A stretch of 35,445 nucleotides of DNA from Tatumella saanichensis (GCF_000439375.1 NZ_ATMI01000015.1:1-35445), one strand, 5' to 3'; positions 15,948 through 24,415 are shown, counted from the stretch's first letter. Made by a program: numbers and translations. Notes: generated by a model from the letters alone, not told the origin.

Positions 15948-16490
15948 TTATTCCTCACCTGCCGCTGGATCAGCGGAGACTGGCTGAGCACGGGGGGCTC
16001 GGGCCAGCGTATTCAATAACGCTTTATCCTGAAGGACTTTCATCACTAGCCCTTCGGCACCCGCTTTTCCATCCATATAGGTCTGCAGGTTAGCCAGTTG
16101 GGTCCGTGCTTCAAGCAACGTTGCCAGGGAATCAACCTTGCGAGCAATAGCATCGGGTGAGAAGTCATCCATACTCTCAAAGGTCATATCCACCATCAGT
16201 TGTCCATCATCGGTTAACGTGTTCGGGACGGCGAAAGCGACACGTGGCTGCATTGCCTGCATCCGCTCATCAAAGTTATCAATATCAATATTGAGAAACT
16301 TACGCTCATTCACCGGCGGCAATGGTTCAGTGGTTTTACCGGACAGGTCGGCCATGACCCCCATAACAAACGGTAGCTCGATTTTTTTCTCACTTCCGTA
16401 GATTTCAACGTCATATTCAATCTGCACCCGGGGAGCCCGGTTTCTGGCAATAAATTTCTGTGAGTTATCCTTTGACATAATCATACTCAT
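15948..16490 (-). CDS. tssB: T6SS contractile sheath small subunit TssB (VipA)
   Basis: This 180-residue protein has the typical TssB sequence: RNRAPRVQIEYDVEIYG, then LPFVMGVMADLSGK, then NIDIDNFDERMQAMQPRVAF and the C-terminal LVMKVLQDKALLNTLA helix. It pairs with TssC to form the sheath. The first ATG (16490) has no clear ribosome-binding site. In-frame ATGs at codons 3 and 5 are equally possible, and the fifth gives the usual MSKDNSQKF-like start. It lies only 66 bp after the minor pilin gene, with a terminator-like hairpin in between. It therefore has little room for its own promoter, although it normally heads a strongly expressed operon. Confidence 0.96.
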   Translation of the reverse strand: MSMIMSKDNSQKFIARNRAPRVQIEYDVEIYGSEKKIELPFVMGVMADLSGKTTEPLPPVNERKFLNIDIDNFDERMQAMQPRVAFAVPNTLTDDGQLMVDMTFESMDDFSPDAIARKVDSLATLLEARTQLANLQTYMDGKAGAEGLVMKVLQDKALLNTLARAPRAQPVSADPAAGEE

Positions 16491-16502
16491 AGTCTGATGA
16501 AT

Positions 16503-16550
16503 AAAATTAAACAGTCAGCCTGAGCGGCCAAGCAGTGCCTAGACTGACTG
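16503..16550 (-). terminator. Candidate terminator/attenuator between the fimbrial block and tssB
   Basis: On the minus strand arms at 16542-16550 and 16512-16520 pair over nine positions (CAGTCAG against CTGACTG, then a wobble and one more pair), with a loop of about 21 bases. A T-rich stretch (TTTAATTTT) follows directly. This is the best terminator-like element in the leftward arm and lies just before the tssB start. Confidence 0.5.
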
Positions 16551-16556
16551 CCCGGC

Positions 16557-17126
16557 CTACTCGTATTCGAGAGTGATACCCGCCACTGCATAGACTTTCC
16601 CTGCAGTCACAGGTCCACCACTCCCAGAGTAATAAGTGACATAGTACTGATGTGTCACCGGAGTCTCTCCCTCCCGGATTTCAAAGCGGTCAGCGGTATT
16701 AAGATCATCAATGATCATCTGGCTGTTATCCTCTTTGCGTAACCTGAGTTGAAGATTTTTACTATAGCCGCCACCGGTCTGATTCAGCAGATTGCCGCTG
16801 AGGGTATCAGCCGATGAATAGTTACTGTTAAACCTTAGCAGCACCGCCTGATTACCGGCACATTCATTCAGGGTGACATTGAAGCCTGTCTTCCCCCCTT
16901 CTCCGCCACTGTTACTGAGTGCCGTAGTCGAGATTAAGGGCAGACTGACTGTTTCACTGTTACTGCCGCCGTTAACACTCACCTCACAGGTTTCGTTAAC
17001 ATATTCCCCTGTAAAATCAACGGTAATTGGGTAGTCTCCAGCACCACATACTGTCGGTAAAAGCCATATCGCCAGCAGACTGAGGGAGACATACTTTATG
17101 CCAGACTTCCTACGGGCTATTTGCAT
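16557..17126 (-). CDS. Minor fimbrial subunit (type 1 pilin family)
   Basis: This 189-residue protein has a signal peptide (about 1-30, ending near CGAG) and the chaperone-usher pilin pattern. An early Cys in YVNETCEVSVNGG pairs with a second in LNECAGNQ. The end ITLEYE has the conserved penultimate tyrosine used in donor-strand exchange with the chaperone. Its place after the usher suggests an adaptor subunit between the rod and the tip adhesin. The start codon lies within the last codons of the original usher frame (ATGCAAATAG), a coupling arrangement that no longer works if usher translation stops at the earlier TAA. The ribosome-binding site GAGGAGG lies about four bases upstream. Confidence 0.9.
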   Translation of the reverse strand: MQIARRKSGIKYVSLSLLAIWLLPTVCGAGDYPITVDFTGEYVNETCEVSVNGGSNSETVSLPLISTTALSNSGGEGGKTGFNVTLNECAGNQAVLLRFNSNYSSADTLSGNLLNQTGGGYSKNLQLRLRKEDNSQMIIDDLNTADRFEIREGETPVTHQYYVTYYSGSGGPVTAGKVYAVAGITLEYE

Positions 17127-17206
17127 ACCACCTCCTCACGAATAATAGTGTTATCCGGCGACTGACTGATACGGGTCGCCAACGCACTGTTGGTCGGAAT
17201 ACTACA
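17117..17206 (-). pseudogene. Severed 3' end of the usher reading frame
   Basis: Directly after the usher TAA (17209-17207) the same frame stays open for 29 codons and then ends at TAG (17119-17117). It encodes CSIPTNSALATR at the start and IIREEVVCK at the end. The two cysteines, 27 residues apart, match the paired Cys found at the C-terminus of complete ushers such as FimD. The remnant overlaps the start of the minor pilin gene, as intact usher genes often do. It is best read as the original usher C-terminus cut off by a nonsense change, for example CAA to TAA. Confidence 0.8.
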
Positions 17207-19738
17207 TTAAGATTTGCCCTCACCACCTCGGATATACAGCGGCTCCTCTCCGATATTCCAGCCGCGAAGGAAGGCCATGCCCGCTTGGCCGACAACCGCT
17301 TGAGGCTCACCATTCGCTAACGTGATTTCACTGCCAATCGGAATATAAGAGCCTTGGCTGTCGCGAATAATAAATAACACCGGTTTCCCCGCGCGGGTTT
17401 TGATCTTCACGCCCACCGCGGCCCCCATTCGTGGAATAACGGCCTGTTCGTTCTCCAGCAACTCCACGGTATCGGGTAATCCCTTGGTATCAACAGACAC
17501 CGAGTTTTCTCGATAGGGAGTTAAAGAAGGCACAATCGCATAACCATTTCTGTCGATAGTGGTGCCATAGCCATTACGGATTTTAGCCCCGGCGGCACCC
17601 GGTGCATTTACCACGGCAAAAGGTGCGTCACCCAGTGAAGGCCCTAATGTCAGACCACCGCTGTGTAAAACCAAGCTGCCTGAATTACTTGCGGAGAACT
17701 GACGGCTACGGTTACCCACCGACAAGGTCGACCCAAACTGACCAAACGGCGTGTTGTAATTCAGATTACCGTTGACCGCGTAGTCAGTACCGCCTTCCCG
17801 AGCCCGACTGGTACTGGTTCCCATGCCGTAACTCAGCGTGCCCCGATCACCCCGTGTCCCTGTTGCATTAGTGACCAACGACGTTGCCCCGTCGCTACTG
17901 CGAGTCATCATGGTACTCAACGAGTTAAACAGCGGCTTATCACTAATATTCAGACGTCGACTTAACGGAATTGTCATCGACAAGGTGTAATTATTTGATG
18001 TTTTTCCGTTAGTGCTGAATACCCGGCTAATCCCAGCGGCCCATGAGAATAACCGTTCGTTTTTACTAAAATAGAGAGAATACTGGGAGGTGGCACTGCG
18101 GTTGTTCCAGTACTGATAGAAGTTCCCTGCCAATACCAGACGGCTGTCCAAGGGGAGCGTCTGAGCGACATTCACCGCCAACCGCTGTTTGGTACGATAA
18201 TCAATCATATAATAATCCTGACTGATACCGTACCGTTCCGCAGTGGCATCTCTAAGGGAATAAAATCCTTTCGATGAATACCGGTAAGCCGTCATGGAAA
18301 TATTGGTGGAAGTGGGTTCGATAAATTTACTGTACCCTAGGTTAAAACTGTTTCCAGACGAGCTCTTGTTATTACTGAGCTGTGTCCAAGCTCGGGTAAT
18401 ATCCATTGAAATCCCCCCGAGCGGGGTATTAAACGACTGGCCTAACGCGGCAGAATAATAATCGTTACTAAACTGGCCGCCGGTATACAGGGTGTAGTAG
18501 TTATTCATCCCATACTGATAAAAGCCGGTCGCCATCATCGGTTTTTTCTGTAACCCAGACTCATCCAGTTCCCCGACGGCAATCGAATAACGACTCACCC
18601 CAGGATGGAGCAGCATTGGCGGAGCTGAGAACGGGATAATTCGAGTATAACGCTGACCATCCGCTTCAATAATCGTCATCTGTAGATCCCCGCCATATCC
18701 CATCGCACTGACGTTATTGAGTTCAAACGGGCCAGGAGGGACGGTGGTTTCATAAATCAGTTGGCCACGCTGAGTGACCTGGACCCTGGCATTGGTCTCC
18801 GCAATCCCTTGGAGAACAGGGGTATACTGACGCAAACTCTCAGGTAGCATTCGATCATCAGAAGCCAGTTGTATCCCTCGAAAGCTTAAGCTGTCAAACA
18901 GATCGCCGCTAGTATTGGTCTCCCCCAGTGTCAGTTGGCTTTTCAGTGATGGAATATCTCTTTGTAACCACGTACTGAGGTTGCGGGTGCCTGACTCAGA
19001 TCGGCTCGAAAGATAGGTCGTGCTGCGATTGCGTAGTCGCCAACCATAAGCATTAATGCCACTCAGTAATCCTAGGCTGCCACTGGCGGTATGTCCCAAT
19101 CCGCCGGAATAACCTTTGGAGAACTGCTGGGTATAGAAGTTAGTATTATAATCAAGAAACAGTGCAGGCATCCCAGCATCCCAGCTGGCCGGGTCGGTAT
19201 ACCCTTCCGGATAGCTCACCAGATAGAGTTGGGGTACCGACAACTCCAGCTCAAAGTCGGCAGAATCGTAACGGGTACTCGCGCCGTCTATCCAATTTTT
19301 CAGCAACTGGCATTGCTGATCATCTGCGGCGCTGCCCGCGGGTCTACTTTTCCCGTCGGGCACCTTAATCCCCAGCCGCAATAATTCGTCAGAACGAAAA
19401 CAGGGTTGTGCAATATCACTACCGGCTATCGGAATAAACAGTACCTGATATTTACCACGCAGAGCACCATTTACTCGGGCCGTAACGGTCGTCAATCCGG
19501 GGGCGACCGGGTTTCCGGTCGAAAAACGTGAGACATCGATGGTGCTACCATGAACGAACGCGCTGTTAAAGGCGACCGGTGCGGGATCTTCTGGTTCAGA
19601 GACAGTCCCCTGCGCCTCCAGCGCAAGAGCAGCAGATACTGGGATCATCACTAATGATCCGCTCAGTAGCAGACTTCTGAGTTTTCCGGAATAACGACGA
19701 TTGTCGCCTCTCCCTGTAATTGTCGTTGTAATTTTCAA
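17207..19738 (-). CDS. Fimbrial outer-membrane usher, truncated by an in-frame stop
   Basis: This 843-residue usher has a signal peptide (about 1-42) and an N-terminal chaperone-binding domain (FNSAFVHG, then IDVSRF). The 24-strand pore and plug region (NAYGWRLRNRSTTYLSS; TNARVQVTQRGQLIYETTV split at Gly; GVSRYSIAVGEL) is followed by the start of the C-terminal domains (AGKPVLFIIRDSQGSYIPIG). The usher exports and assembles pilins delivered by the periplasmic chaperone. Translation stops at TAA after GGEGKS, but the downstream codons in the same frame continue the family's C-terminus, including its two cysteines. The product lacks that end unless the stop is read through. No other disruption is visible. 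It lies 61 bp after the chaperone gene. Confidence 0.92.
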   Translation of the reverse strand: MKITTTITGRGDNRRYSGKLRSLLLSGSLVMIPVSAALALEAQGTVSEPEDPAPVAFNSAFVHGSTIDVSRFSTGNPVAPGLTTVTARVNGALRGKYQVLFIPIAGSDIAQPCFRSDELLRLGIKVPDGKSRPAGSAADDQQCQLLKNWIDGASTRYDSADFELELSVPQLYLVSYPEGYTDPASWDAGMPALFLDYNTNFYTQQFSKGYSGGLGHTASGSLGLLSGINAYGWRLRNRSTTYLSSRSESGTRNLSTWLQRDIPSLKSQLTLGETNTSGDLFDSLSFRGIQLASDDRMLPESLRQYTPVLQGIAETNARVQVTQRGQLIYETTVPPGPFELNNVSAMGYGGDLQMTIIEADGQRYTRIIPFSAPPMLLHPGVSRYSIAVGELDESGLQKKPMMATGFYQYGMNNYYTLYTGGQFSNDYYSAALGQSFNTPLGGISMDITRAWTQLSNNKSSSGNSFNLGYSKFIEPTSTNISMTAYRYSSKGFYSLRDATAERYGISQDYYMIDYRTKQRLAVNVAQTLPLDSRLVLAGNFYQYWNNRSATSQYSLYFSKNERLFSWAAGISRVFSTNGKTSNNYTLSMTIPLSRRLNISDKPLFNSLSTMMTRSSDGATSLVTNATGTRGDRGTLSYGMGTSTSRAREGGTDYAVNGNLNYNTPFGQFGSTLSVGNRSRQFSASNSGSLVLHSGGLTLGPSLGDAPFAVVNAPGAAGAKIRNGYGTTIDRNGYAIVPSLTPYRENSVSVDTKGLPDTVELLENEQAVIPRMGAAVGVKIKTRAGKPVLFIIRDSQGSYIPIGSEITLANGEPQAVVGQAGMAFLRGWNIGEEPLYIRGGEGKS

Positions 19739-19799
19739 CTATCTGACTCCATTCAGTTATTTGAAATTCTTCAGGAAATTTCCCTTAACAGCACAACAA

Positions 19800-20585
19800 T
19801 TATTTCCTGCGAGCTGAAAGGTCGGCTACCCAGCCTTTTCCCTGCTGGTACTTGACCTTTTCGGACACAATACTGCCGTAATCATTCAGTAGATTAAATT
19901 CAATGGCCGTCAGCGATGCGGGTAAAGGCTGTTTATCTACTGGAGTAAAGACAACGTCAGAGAAAGGGGCCAAAATAGCCGGTTCTATGGCAACACGTTT
20001 ACTGCCTGAGACGGCATTCACTGATTCAAAAGAAAAATAATAAGGCGTCGGATTGGTAATTTTAACTGTCGCGGGTTGCGTTTGACGATCAATACTCCAC
20101 TTCAGCTCACTACTGTGATCAACACTGCTTTCTTTTAATCCCGACGGTCGGTAAAAGATTTTGACTCGGGTACGAAACGCTAATTCTAACCGGTCTTTAT
20201 TTTTATCCGCGTCACTGACGGTCGGAATTTCCAGTAAGTTAAACCAATAAACGGATTCACGATCATCAGGTAAGTTCATCCCATTATAGATAAGACGTAC
20301 ACTCTGCCCTTTACCGGGATTAATGCGATATACCGGCGGTGTGACCGTAAACGGGACTTTCATTTGATTCAGATCGTCGGTTTTACTGCCATCATCTACC
20401 CAGACCTGAACCAGAACGGGTGAATCACCTTTATTATTGGTCCGGACACTTTTTTCACGTTCTGCCGCAGGAAAAATAATCCGTGTTCCGGCAATCGTGA
20501 CACCGGCGCTGGCGACAGAGGAGAGGAATATCATTCCGGTCAGTAATACCGCTATATAAGAGAGTACGGCCTTGTAACATCTCAT
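19800..20585 (-). CDS. Periplasmic fimbrial chaperone (PapD/FimC family)
   Basis: This 261-residue protein has a signal peptide (about 1-27) and two immunoglobulin-like domains. Visible family motifs are GTRIIFPAAEREKSVR, whose first Arg is a pilin-anchoring residue, NPGKGQSVRLIYN with the matching Lys, and the signature VYWFNLLEIP. The short loop between the F1 and G1 strands places it with the FGS chaperones that serve rod-like fimbriae. It should fold pilins in the periplasm by donor-strand complementation and pass them to the usher. Translation signals are weak: the ATG at 20585 has no strong ribosome-binding site. It is separated from the major pilin gene by a perfect hairpin, as expected for lower chaperone expression. 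Confidence 0.94.
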   Translation of the reverse strand: MRCYKAVLSYIAVLLTGMIFLSSVASAGVTIAGTRIIFPAAEREKSVRTNNKGDSPVLVQVWVDDGSKTDDLNQMKVPFTVTPPVYRINPGKGQSVRLIYNGMNLPDDRESVYWFNLLEIPTVSDADKNKDRLELAFRTRVKIFYRPSGLKESSVDHSSELKWSIDRQTQPATVKITNPTPYYFSFESVNAVSGSKRVAIEPAILAPFSDVVFTPVDKQPLPASLTAIEFNLLNDYGSIVSEKVKYQQGKGWVADLSARRK

Positions 20586-20616
20586 AAGTTAAACCATTCA
20601 TGACAGGTGAGAGAAT

Positions 20617-20638
20617 GGGAGGAGCTACTGCTCCTCCC
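20617..20638 (-). terminator. Perfect stem-loop between major pilin and chaperone genes
   Basis: GGGAGGAGC (20617-20625) and GCTCCTCCC (20630-20638) form a perfect 9-bp stem with a 4-base loop, about 25 bases past the major pilin stop. No real T-tract follows, so it is more likely an attenuator or mRNA-stabilising hairpin than a full terminator. An overlapping palindrome, TCCTCCCGGGAGGA, allows an alternative fold. Confidence 0.6.
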
Positions 20639-20663
20639 GGGAGGACCACAGCTTGCTTATCGG

Positions 20664-21221
20664 TTACGGATAAGAAAGTGTGTAAACAACGTGTGCGGTA
20701 ACTTTACCTGCGGTGGTCGCGCCGGTTGCGTAATATCCACCGGCATACGTCATGGTGGCATTACCGTCAACGATATCCACTTCTGCACCGGTATCCCCCG
20801 GACGCAGAGCCGAGAAGTCAGAGTTAAACAGACGGACTTCCACGTTAGTCGCAGCTTCTGTACCGCCTTCAGTGGCTTCATAGTCATTCAGCAGGTTCCA
20901 GGTCGCGTAGTTAATCCCTGAAGAACCAATCGGCTCAAAATGAGCAGCGACTTTGGTAAATGACTCTGGGCAATCTTTAACTTTAATATCAAAGTTTTTG
21001 ATCCCTGTTTGCGCACCGGCCGTCGTCATAGACTGGGTGGATACCGTAGGCAATGTGACAATCAAGTTGTCATTTTCAATGGTGCAGGTTTCGCCCACTA
21101 ACTCACCCTCAAAAGAGACCTTACCTTGACCGGCCTGGAGATCGTCCGCTGCCAGAGCAGAGAAAGTGAAAGTCGAGGCACACAGCGCCAGTACGCAGGC
21201 AGATAACTTTGTTTTTTTCAT
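20664..21221 (-). CDS. Major fimbrial subunit (type 1 pilin family)
   Basis: This 185-residue pilin has a clear signal peptide with cleavage after SALA (about residue 24). The mature part carries the conserved disulfide pair (C46 in LVGETCTIEN and C84 in VKDCPESF), an alternating donor strand near the mature N-terminus (GKVSFEGELVG) and the family's C-terminal beta strand with penultimate Tyr (VVYTLSYP). First place in the block and the following hairpin fit the most abundant rod subunit. It begins only 57 bp after clpV, with AGGGA upstream of the ATG at 21221. Any dedicated fimbrial promoter must lie in that short gap or inside clpV. Confidence 0.95.
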   Translation of the reverse strand: MKKTKLSACVLALCASTFTFSALAADDLQAGQGKVSFEGELVGETCTIENDNLIVTLPTVSTQSMTTAGAQTGIKNFDIKVKDCPESFTKVAAHFEPIGSSGINYATWNLLNDYEATEGGTEAATNVEVRLFNSDFSALRPGDTGAEVDIVDGNATMTYAGGYYATGATTAGKVTAHVVYTLSYP

Positions 21222-21278
21222 ATAAAAATCCCTATTTAACGAATGAATAATAATCCAGAAGAATGTCCTTCTTCATCT

Positions 21279-23966
21279 CTACAACTCCACACACAAGGTT
21301 TCTTTGCTTTCCCCCTCCTTATAGTCATCATATTGAGTCAGTATATTTATACCGGCAGAAAGTGAGTGACGTAAAATAAGCGTGAGCATTTCACCTTGCG
21401 AATGCTCAACCCCCGATAACAAATAACCCGCTAACTCAGGAAGGATTTTTCTTTCTATCACATGAATAATTTCACGTGCACCTGAAGCAGCAGCCTGACA
21501 ACTATCGACAATAAAGCTCACAACACTTTCTTCATATTTCAGTGCTATTCCATGCTGTTCCTGCATCCGCACTACTATTTTATCTAAATGAATACCGGCA
21601 ATTTCTTCCAGCACTACCCTGTTTAATGGCATATAAGGAATGATAGTTACCCTTCCCAGGAACGCGGCGGGAAACGTTTTTAACAGTAAGGGATGAAGAC
21701 TTTCAAACAAATGCTCTTCTGACGGTAATTCAGACTGTGAGCTATCAATCTCAGACAATAATGCAGACCCAATGTTACTGGTCAGCAGAATCAGTGTATT
21801 ACGGAAATCAATACGCCGACCTTCGCCATCCTCCATCGTACCTTTATCAAAGATCTGATAAAAAAGTTCGTGCACATCAGTATGGGCTTTTTCAATTTCG
21901 TCCAATAGCACCACACTATAAGGCTTACGACGTACCGCTTCAGTAAGAACGCCCCCTTCACCATAACCGACATAGCCCGGGGGTGACCCTTTCAAGGTGG
22001 AAATAGTATGGGCTTCCTGATATTCACTCATATTAATCGTGATCAGGTTATGCTCACCGCCATACAACTGCTCGGCCAAAGCCAGCGCAGTTTCTGTTTT
22101 GCCCGTGCCGGAAGGACCCGTCAGTAAAAAGACACCGATCGGTTTTCCTGGATCTGCTAGACCTGCTCGGGCCGTACTGACGCACTCGCTGATCCGGGCT
22201 AACGCCCTCGACTGACCCACGACTCGAGTGGAGAGCTGCTCAGGCAGTTCAGCCACCGCTTGTAATTCATCTTTCATAACCCGACCGACCGGGATGCCTG
22301 TCCACTGGGCAATGATGGCGGCAATGGTCTCGGCACCAACCTCTGCACGAACCAGTGGAGGCTGACCATTATCTGGCGTTAACGTCCCCTGCAACACGGT
22401 TAATTGTTGTCGGAGTAATGGCAACTGCGCATCATTTTCCGGCAGCGTTAACAGCTGTTCGCGTAAGCGGTAGATCTCCTCAAGACGGCGACACTCTTCT
22501 TGCCAGCGCTGCTCAAGTGCCTCTGAGTCTCGGGTATACGATGCAATCTTGGCTTCAATTTCCGTTTTACGATGCGCCTCTCCGTGACCGAAACGTGAGG
22601 TTTTTTCAAACAGCGCCAGTTCATCACACGCGGATTTGGCCAAAAACCGTAGCTTTTGCAGATCTGCTGGGGGCGTAAACTGTGCAATAGCCACTCGTGC
22701 ACAGGCCGTATCCAGCAAGCTAATAGCCTTATCCGGTAACTGCCTGGCGGGAATATAACGATGGGATAACCGAACCGCCGCCTGTAATGCCTCGTCAAGA
22801 ATTAGGACCTGATGATGTTTTTCAAGTACCGGCAGGAGCCCTCTCAACATCAACACAGAAAGTGATTCTGAAGGTTCTTCAATCTGAACCACTTGAAAAC
22901 GACGGGTCAGTGCAGGATCTTTCTCGATATGTCGTTTAAATTCGCTCCACGTGGTGGCACCGAGGGTACGAATCTGTCCTCGAGCCAGCATGGGCTTCAT
23001 CAGATTTGCGGCATCACCGATACCGGCAGCGCCCCCTGCACCAACCAACGTATGAAATTCATCAATAAAGAAGATCACGGGCGGACTGGCCTGAGCAGCG
23101 GCTTCAAGTACTGACTTCAGCCGTGCTTCAAACTCCCCTTTTACACTGGCCCCAGCGGTCAGAGCGACAATATCCAGCGCCAGTAAACGTACCTCTGCCA
23201 AGGCTGGCGGCACTTCGCCGTTGACGATAGCCAACGCTAGCCCTTCAGCCACTGCGGTTTTCCCTACGCCAGCATCACCGGTCAGTAATGGGTTATTCTG
23301 GCGGCGGCGCAATAAAATATCGATAATAGTGGTGATTTCACCGTCACGTCCCAATACTGGGTCAATTCGGCCTTCTTTCGCTAACGCGGTGAGATCGGTG
23401 GTATAGCAGGCCAGTGCGCTATCAGCAGCGCCACTTTTCGCAGATAAAGACGCCACATTATCTGAACGTAACGACGTAATGGCTGACTGCTCGACAGAAT
23501 CCCGCGTCAATGCAGGGAGTAAATGACTGACCTCTTCCGCCGATAACTGATTCATAACCGTGGAGATACTACCTAATGCGCGCCGTAATTCGGGATGAGA
23601 CAACAAAGCCACCAGCAGATGACCACTGCGCACTTTTTCCAGAGGCTGCTCACCGAGACTGGCAACTATCCATGCTCTCTCGATGGCTAACTCAATCAGA
23701 TACGAAAAATCAGCGACAGAGTCCGCTCCTCGTGGTAGCCGACTCATCTGTTGCATTAAGTCGTGATCCAACTTGGCACGATCAATCTCATAATGGCGAA
23801 GAATAAAATGCAGGTCGGTCTGTTCTTGTTGTAATAACTGATTCAACCAGTGAACCAGTTCAACATAAGGGTTTCCCTTCAAACGACAAAGTTCAGTGCC
23901 ACTCTCTATACTGTCAGAAAGCACATGATTCAGTTTTTCAAATAAGGTTCTTCTTATAATAATCAT
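21279..23966 (-). CDS. clpV: T6SS AAA+ ATPase TssH (ClpV)
   Basis: This 895-residue ClpB-like ATPase has an N-terminal Clp repeat domain and two AAA+ modules. The first has Walker A GDAGVGKT (230-237) and Walker B VIFFIDEFHTL. A middle coiled region follows. The second has Walker A GPSGTGKT (about 616-623) and Walker B VVLLDEIEKAH, with the ClpB-type GSPPGYVGYGEGG pore loop. ClpV disassembles contracted TssBC sheaths for reuse. The ATG at 23966 follows GAGGGA. It is the first gene of the leftward arm, but the fimbrial block separates it from its substrate genes tssB and tssC. Confidence 0.97.
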   Translation of the reverse strand: MIIIRRTLFEKLNHVLSDSIESGTELCRLKGNPYVELVHWLNQLLQQEQTDLHFILRHYEIDRAKLDHDLMQQMSRLPRGADSVADFSYLIELAIERAWIVASLGEQPLEKVRSGHLLVALLSHPELRRALGSISTVMNQLSAEEVSHLLPALTRDSVEQSAITSLRSDNVASLSAKSGAADSALACYTTDLTALAKEGRIDPVLGRDGEITTIIDILLRRRQNNPLLTGDAGVGKTAVAEGLALAIVNGEVPPALAEVRLLALDIVALTAGASVKGEFEARLKSVLEAAAQASPPVIFFIDEFHTLVGAGGAAGIGDAANLMKPMLARGQIRTLGATTWSEFKRHIEKDPALTRRFQVVQIEEPSESLSVLMLRGLLPVLEKHHQVLILDEALQAAVRLSHRYIPARQLPDKAISLLDTACARVAIAQFTPPADLQKLRFLAKSACDELALFEKTSRFGHGEAHRKTEIEAKIASYTRDSEALEQRWQEECRRLEEIYRLREQLLTLPENDAQLPLLRQQLTVLQGTLTPDNGQPPLVRAEVGAETIAAIIAQWTGIPVGRVMKDELQAVAELPEQLSTRVVGQSRALARISECVSTARAGLADPGKPIGVFLLTGPSGTGKTETALALAEQLYGGEHNLITINMSEYQEAHTISTLKGSPPGYVGYGEGGVLTEAVRRKPYSVVLLDEIEKAHTDVHELFYQIFDKGTMEDGEGRRIDFRNTLILLTSNIGSALLSEIDSSQSELPSEEHLFESLHPLLLKTFPAAFLGRVTIIPYMPLNRVVLEEIAGIHLDKIVVRMQEQHGIALKYEESVVSFIVDSCQAAASGAREIIHVIERKILPELAGYLLSGVEHSQGEMLTLILRHSLSAGINILTQYDDYKEGESKETLCVEL

Positions 23967-24324
23967 GGTCCCTCAGCACCTCAGAATAGTGGTTTCCGGT
24001 CATTTAAATAGATAAGCTGACAAACATCCTTGTTAGCGGCAACGGAATAGTAGCCAAAAAAACATCAGATAAACAATAACGAGAGAGAAGTTCCTCCTAA
24101 AATAAGAAAACAGCCTGACCTTAATTCCTAAAATAACAAGAATACGTACCAGCCTGATTTAATCCATCGATAAAATAAGAGGATAATGATATTTATAAAA
24201 AGTCTTCCCAAGCTGTTTGCTACTATCCATTGCGCAGGGCCAGCAGTACGCGGTATTTATCAACGTCCCTACGATGACCGTAGGTCACGCCGGCACGTGA
24301 GAGAGTAGAACTGAAAAATAGCCC

Positions 24325-24336
24325 CATGGGCCCATG
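24325..24336. promoter_or_regulatory. Perfect 12-bp palindrome upstream of tssF
   Basis: CATGGGCCCATG reads the same on both strands and lies about 80 bases before tssF. It is a possible binding site for a dimeric regulator. Confidence 0.35.
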
Positions 24337-24352
24337 AATATAAGAATAATAC

Positions 24353-24365
24353 ATACACCGTGTAT
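24353..24365. promoter_or_regulatory. 13-bp dyad upstream of tssF
   Basis: ATACACCGTGTAT is a perfect inverted repeat with a single central base. It sits about 50 bases before the tssF start, where an operator would affect initiation, and ends one base before the next dyad. Confidence 0.4.
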
Positions 24366-24366
24366 T

Positions 24367-24394
24367 TTTCCCTGACATGCTCTAGCCAGGGAAA
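24367..24394 (+). promoter_or_regulatory. 8-bp inverted repeat in the tssF leader
   Basis: TTTCCCTG and CAGGGAAA are perfect arms separated by 12 bases. The half-site centres are 20 bases apart, about two helical turns, so a dimer could bind both. As RNA the same sequence would form a leader hairpin 21 bases before the start codon. Confidence 0.42.
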
Positions 24395-24415
24395 CAAATA
24401 AAGAGCTGAGGAACA

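Larger units (their letters stand above)
23967..24415. promoter_or_regulatory. Divergent intergenic control region between clpV and tssF
   Basis: This 449-bp AT-rich gap separates the starts of the two T6SS arms and must carry promoters for both. I see no gene and no full-strength sigma-70 or sigma-54 promoter. Near-consensus -10 boxes occur (for example TATAAA on the minus strand near 24195-24200) but lack matching -35 boxes, so activator-dependent promoters are likely. A CCTACG/CGTAGG hairpin lies at 24268-24284 and three other dyads lie nearer tssF. TAAGAAT at 24341-24347 matches one half of the RcsAB box, but the second half does not match. Confidence 0.6.

Noticed and set aside
17110-17313. 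Frameshift as the cause of the short usher, given an open frame in another phase
   Set aside because: The missing C-terminus lies in the same frame directly after the stop codon, so a nonsense change explains it; the other frame is unrelated.
24337-24352. RcsAB box in the divergent region
   Set aside because: Only the TAAGAAT half matches; the second half-site deviates.
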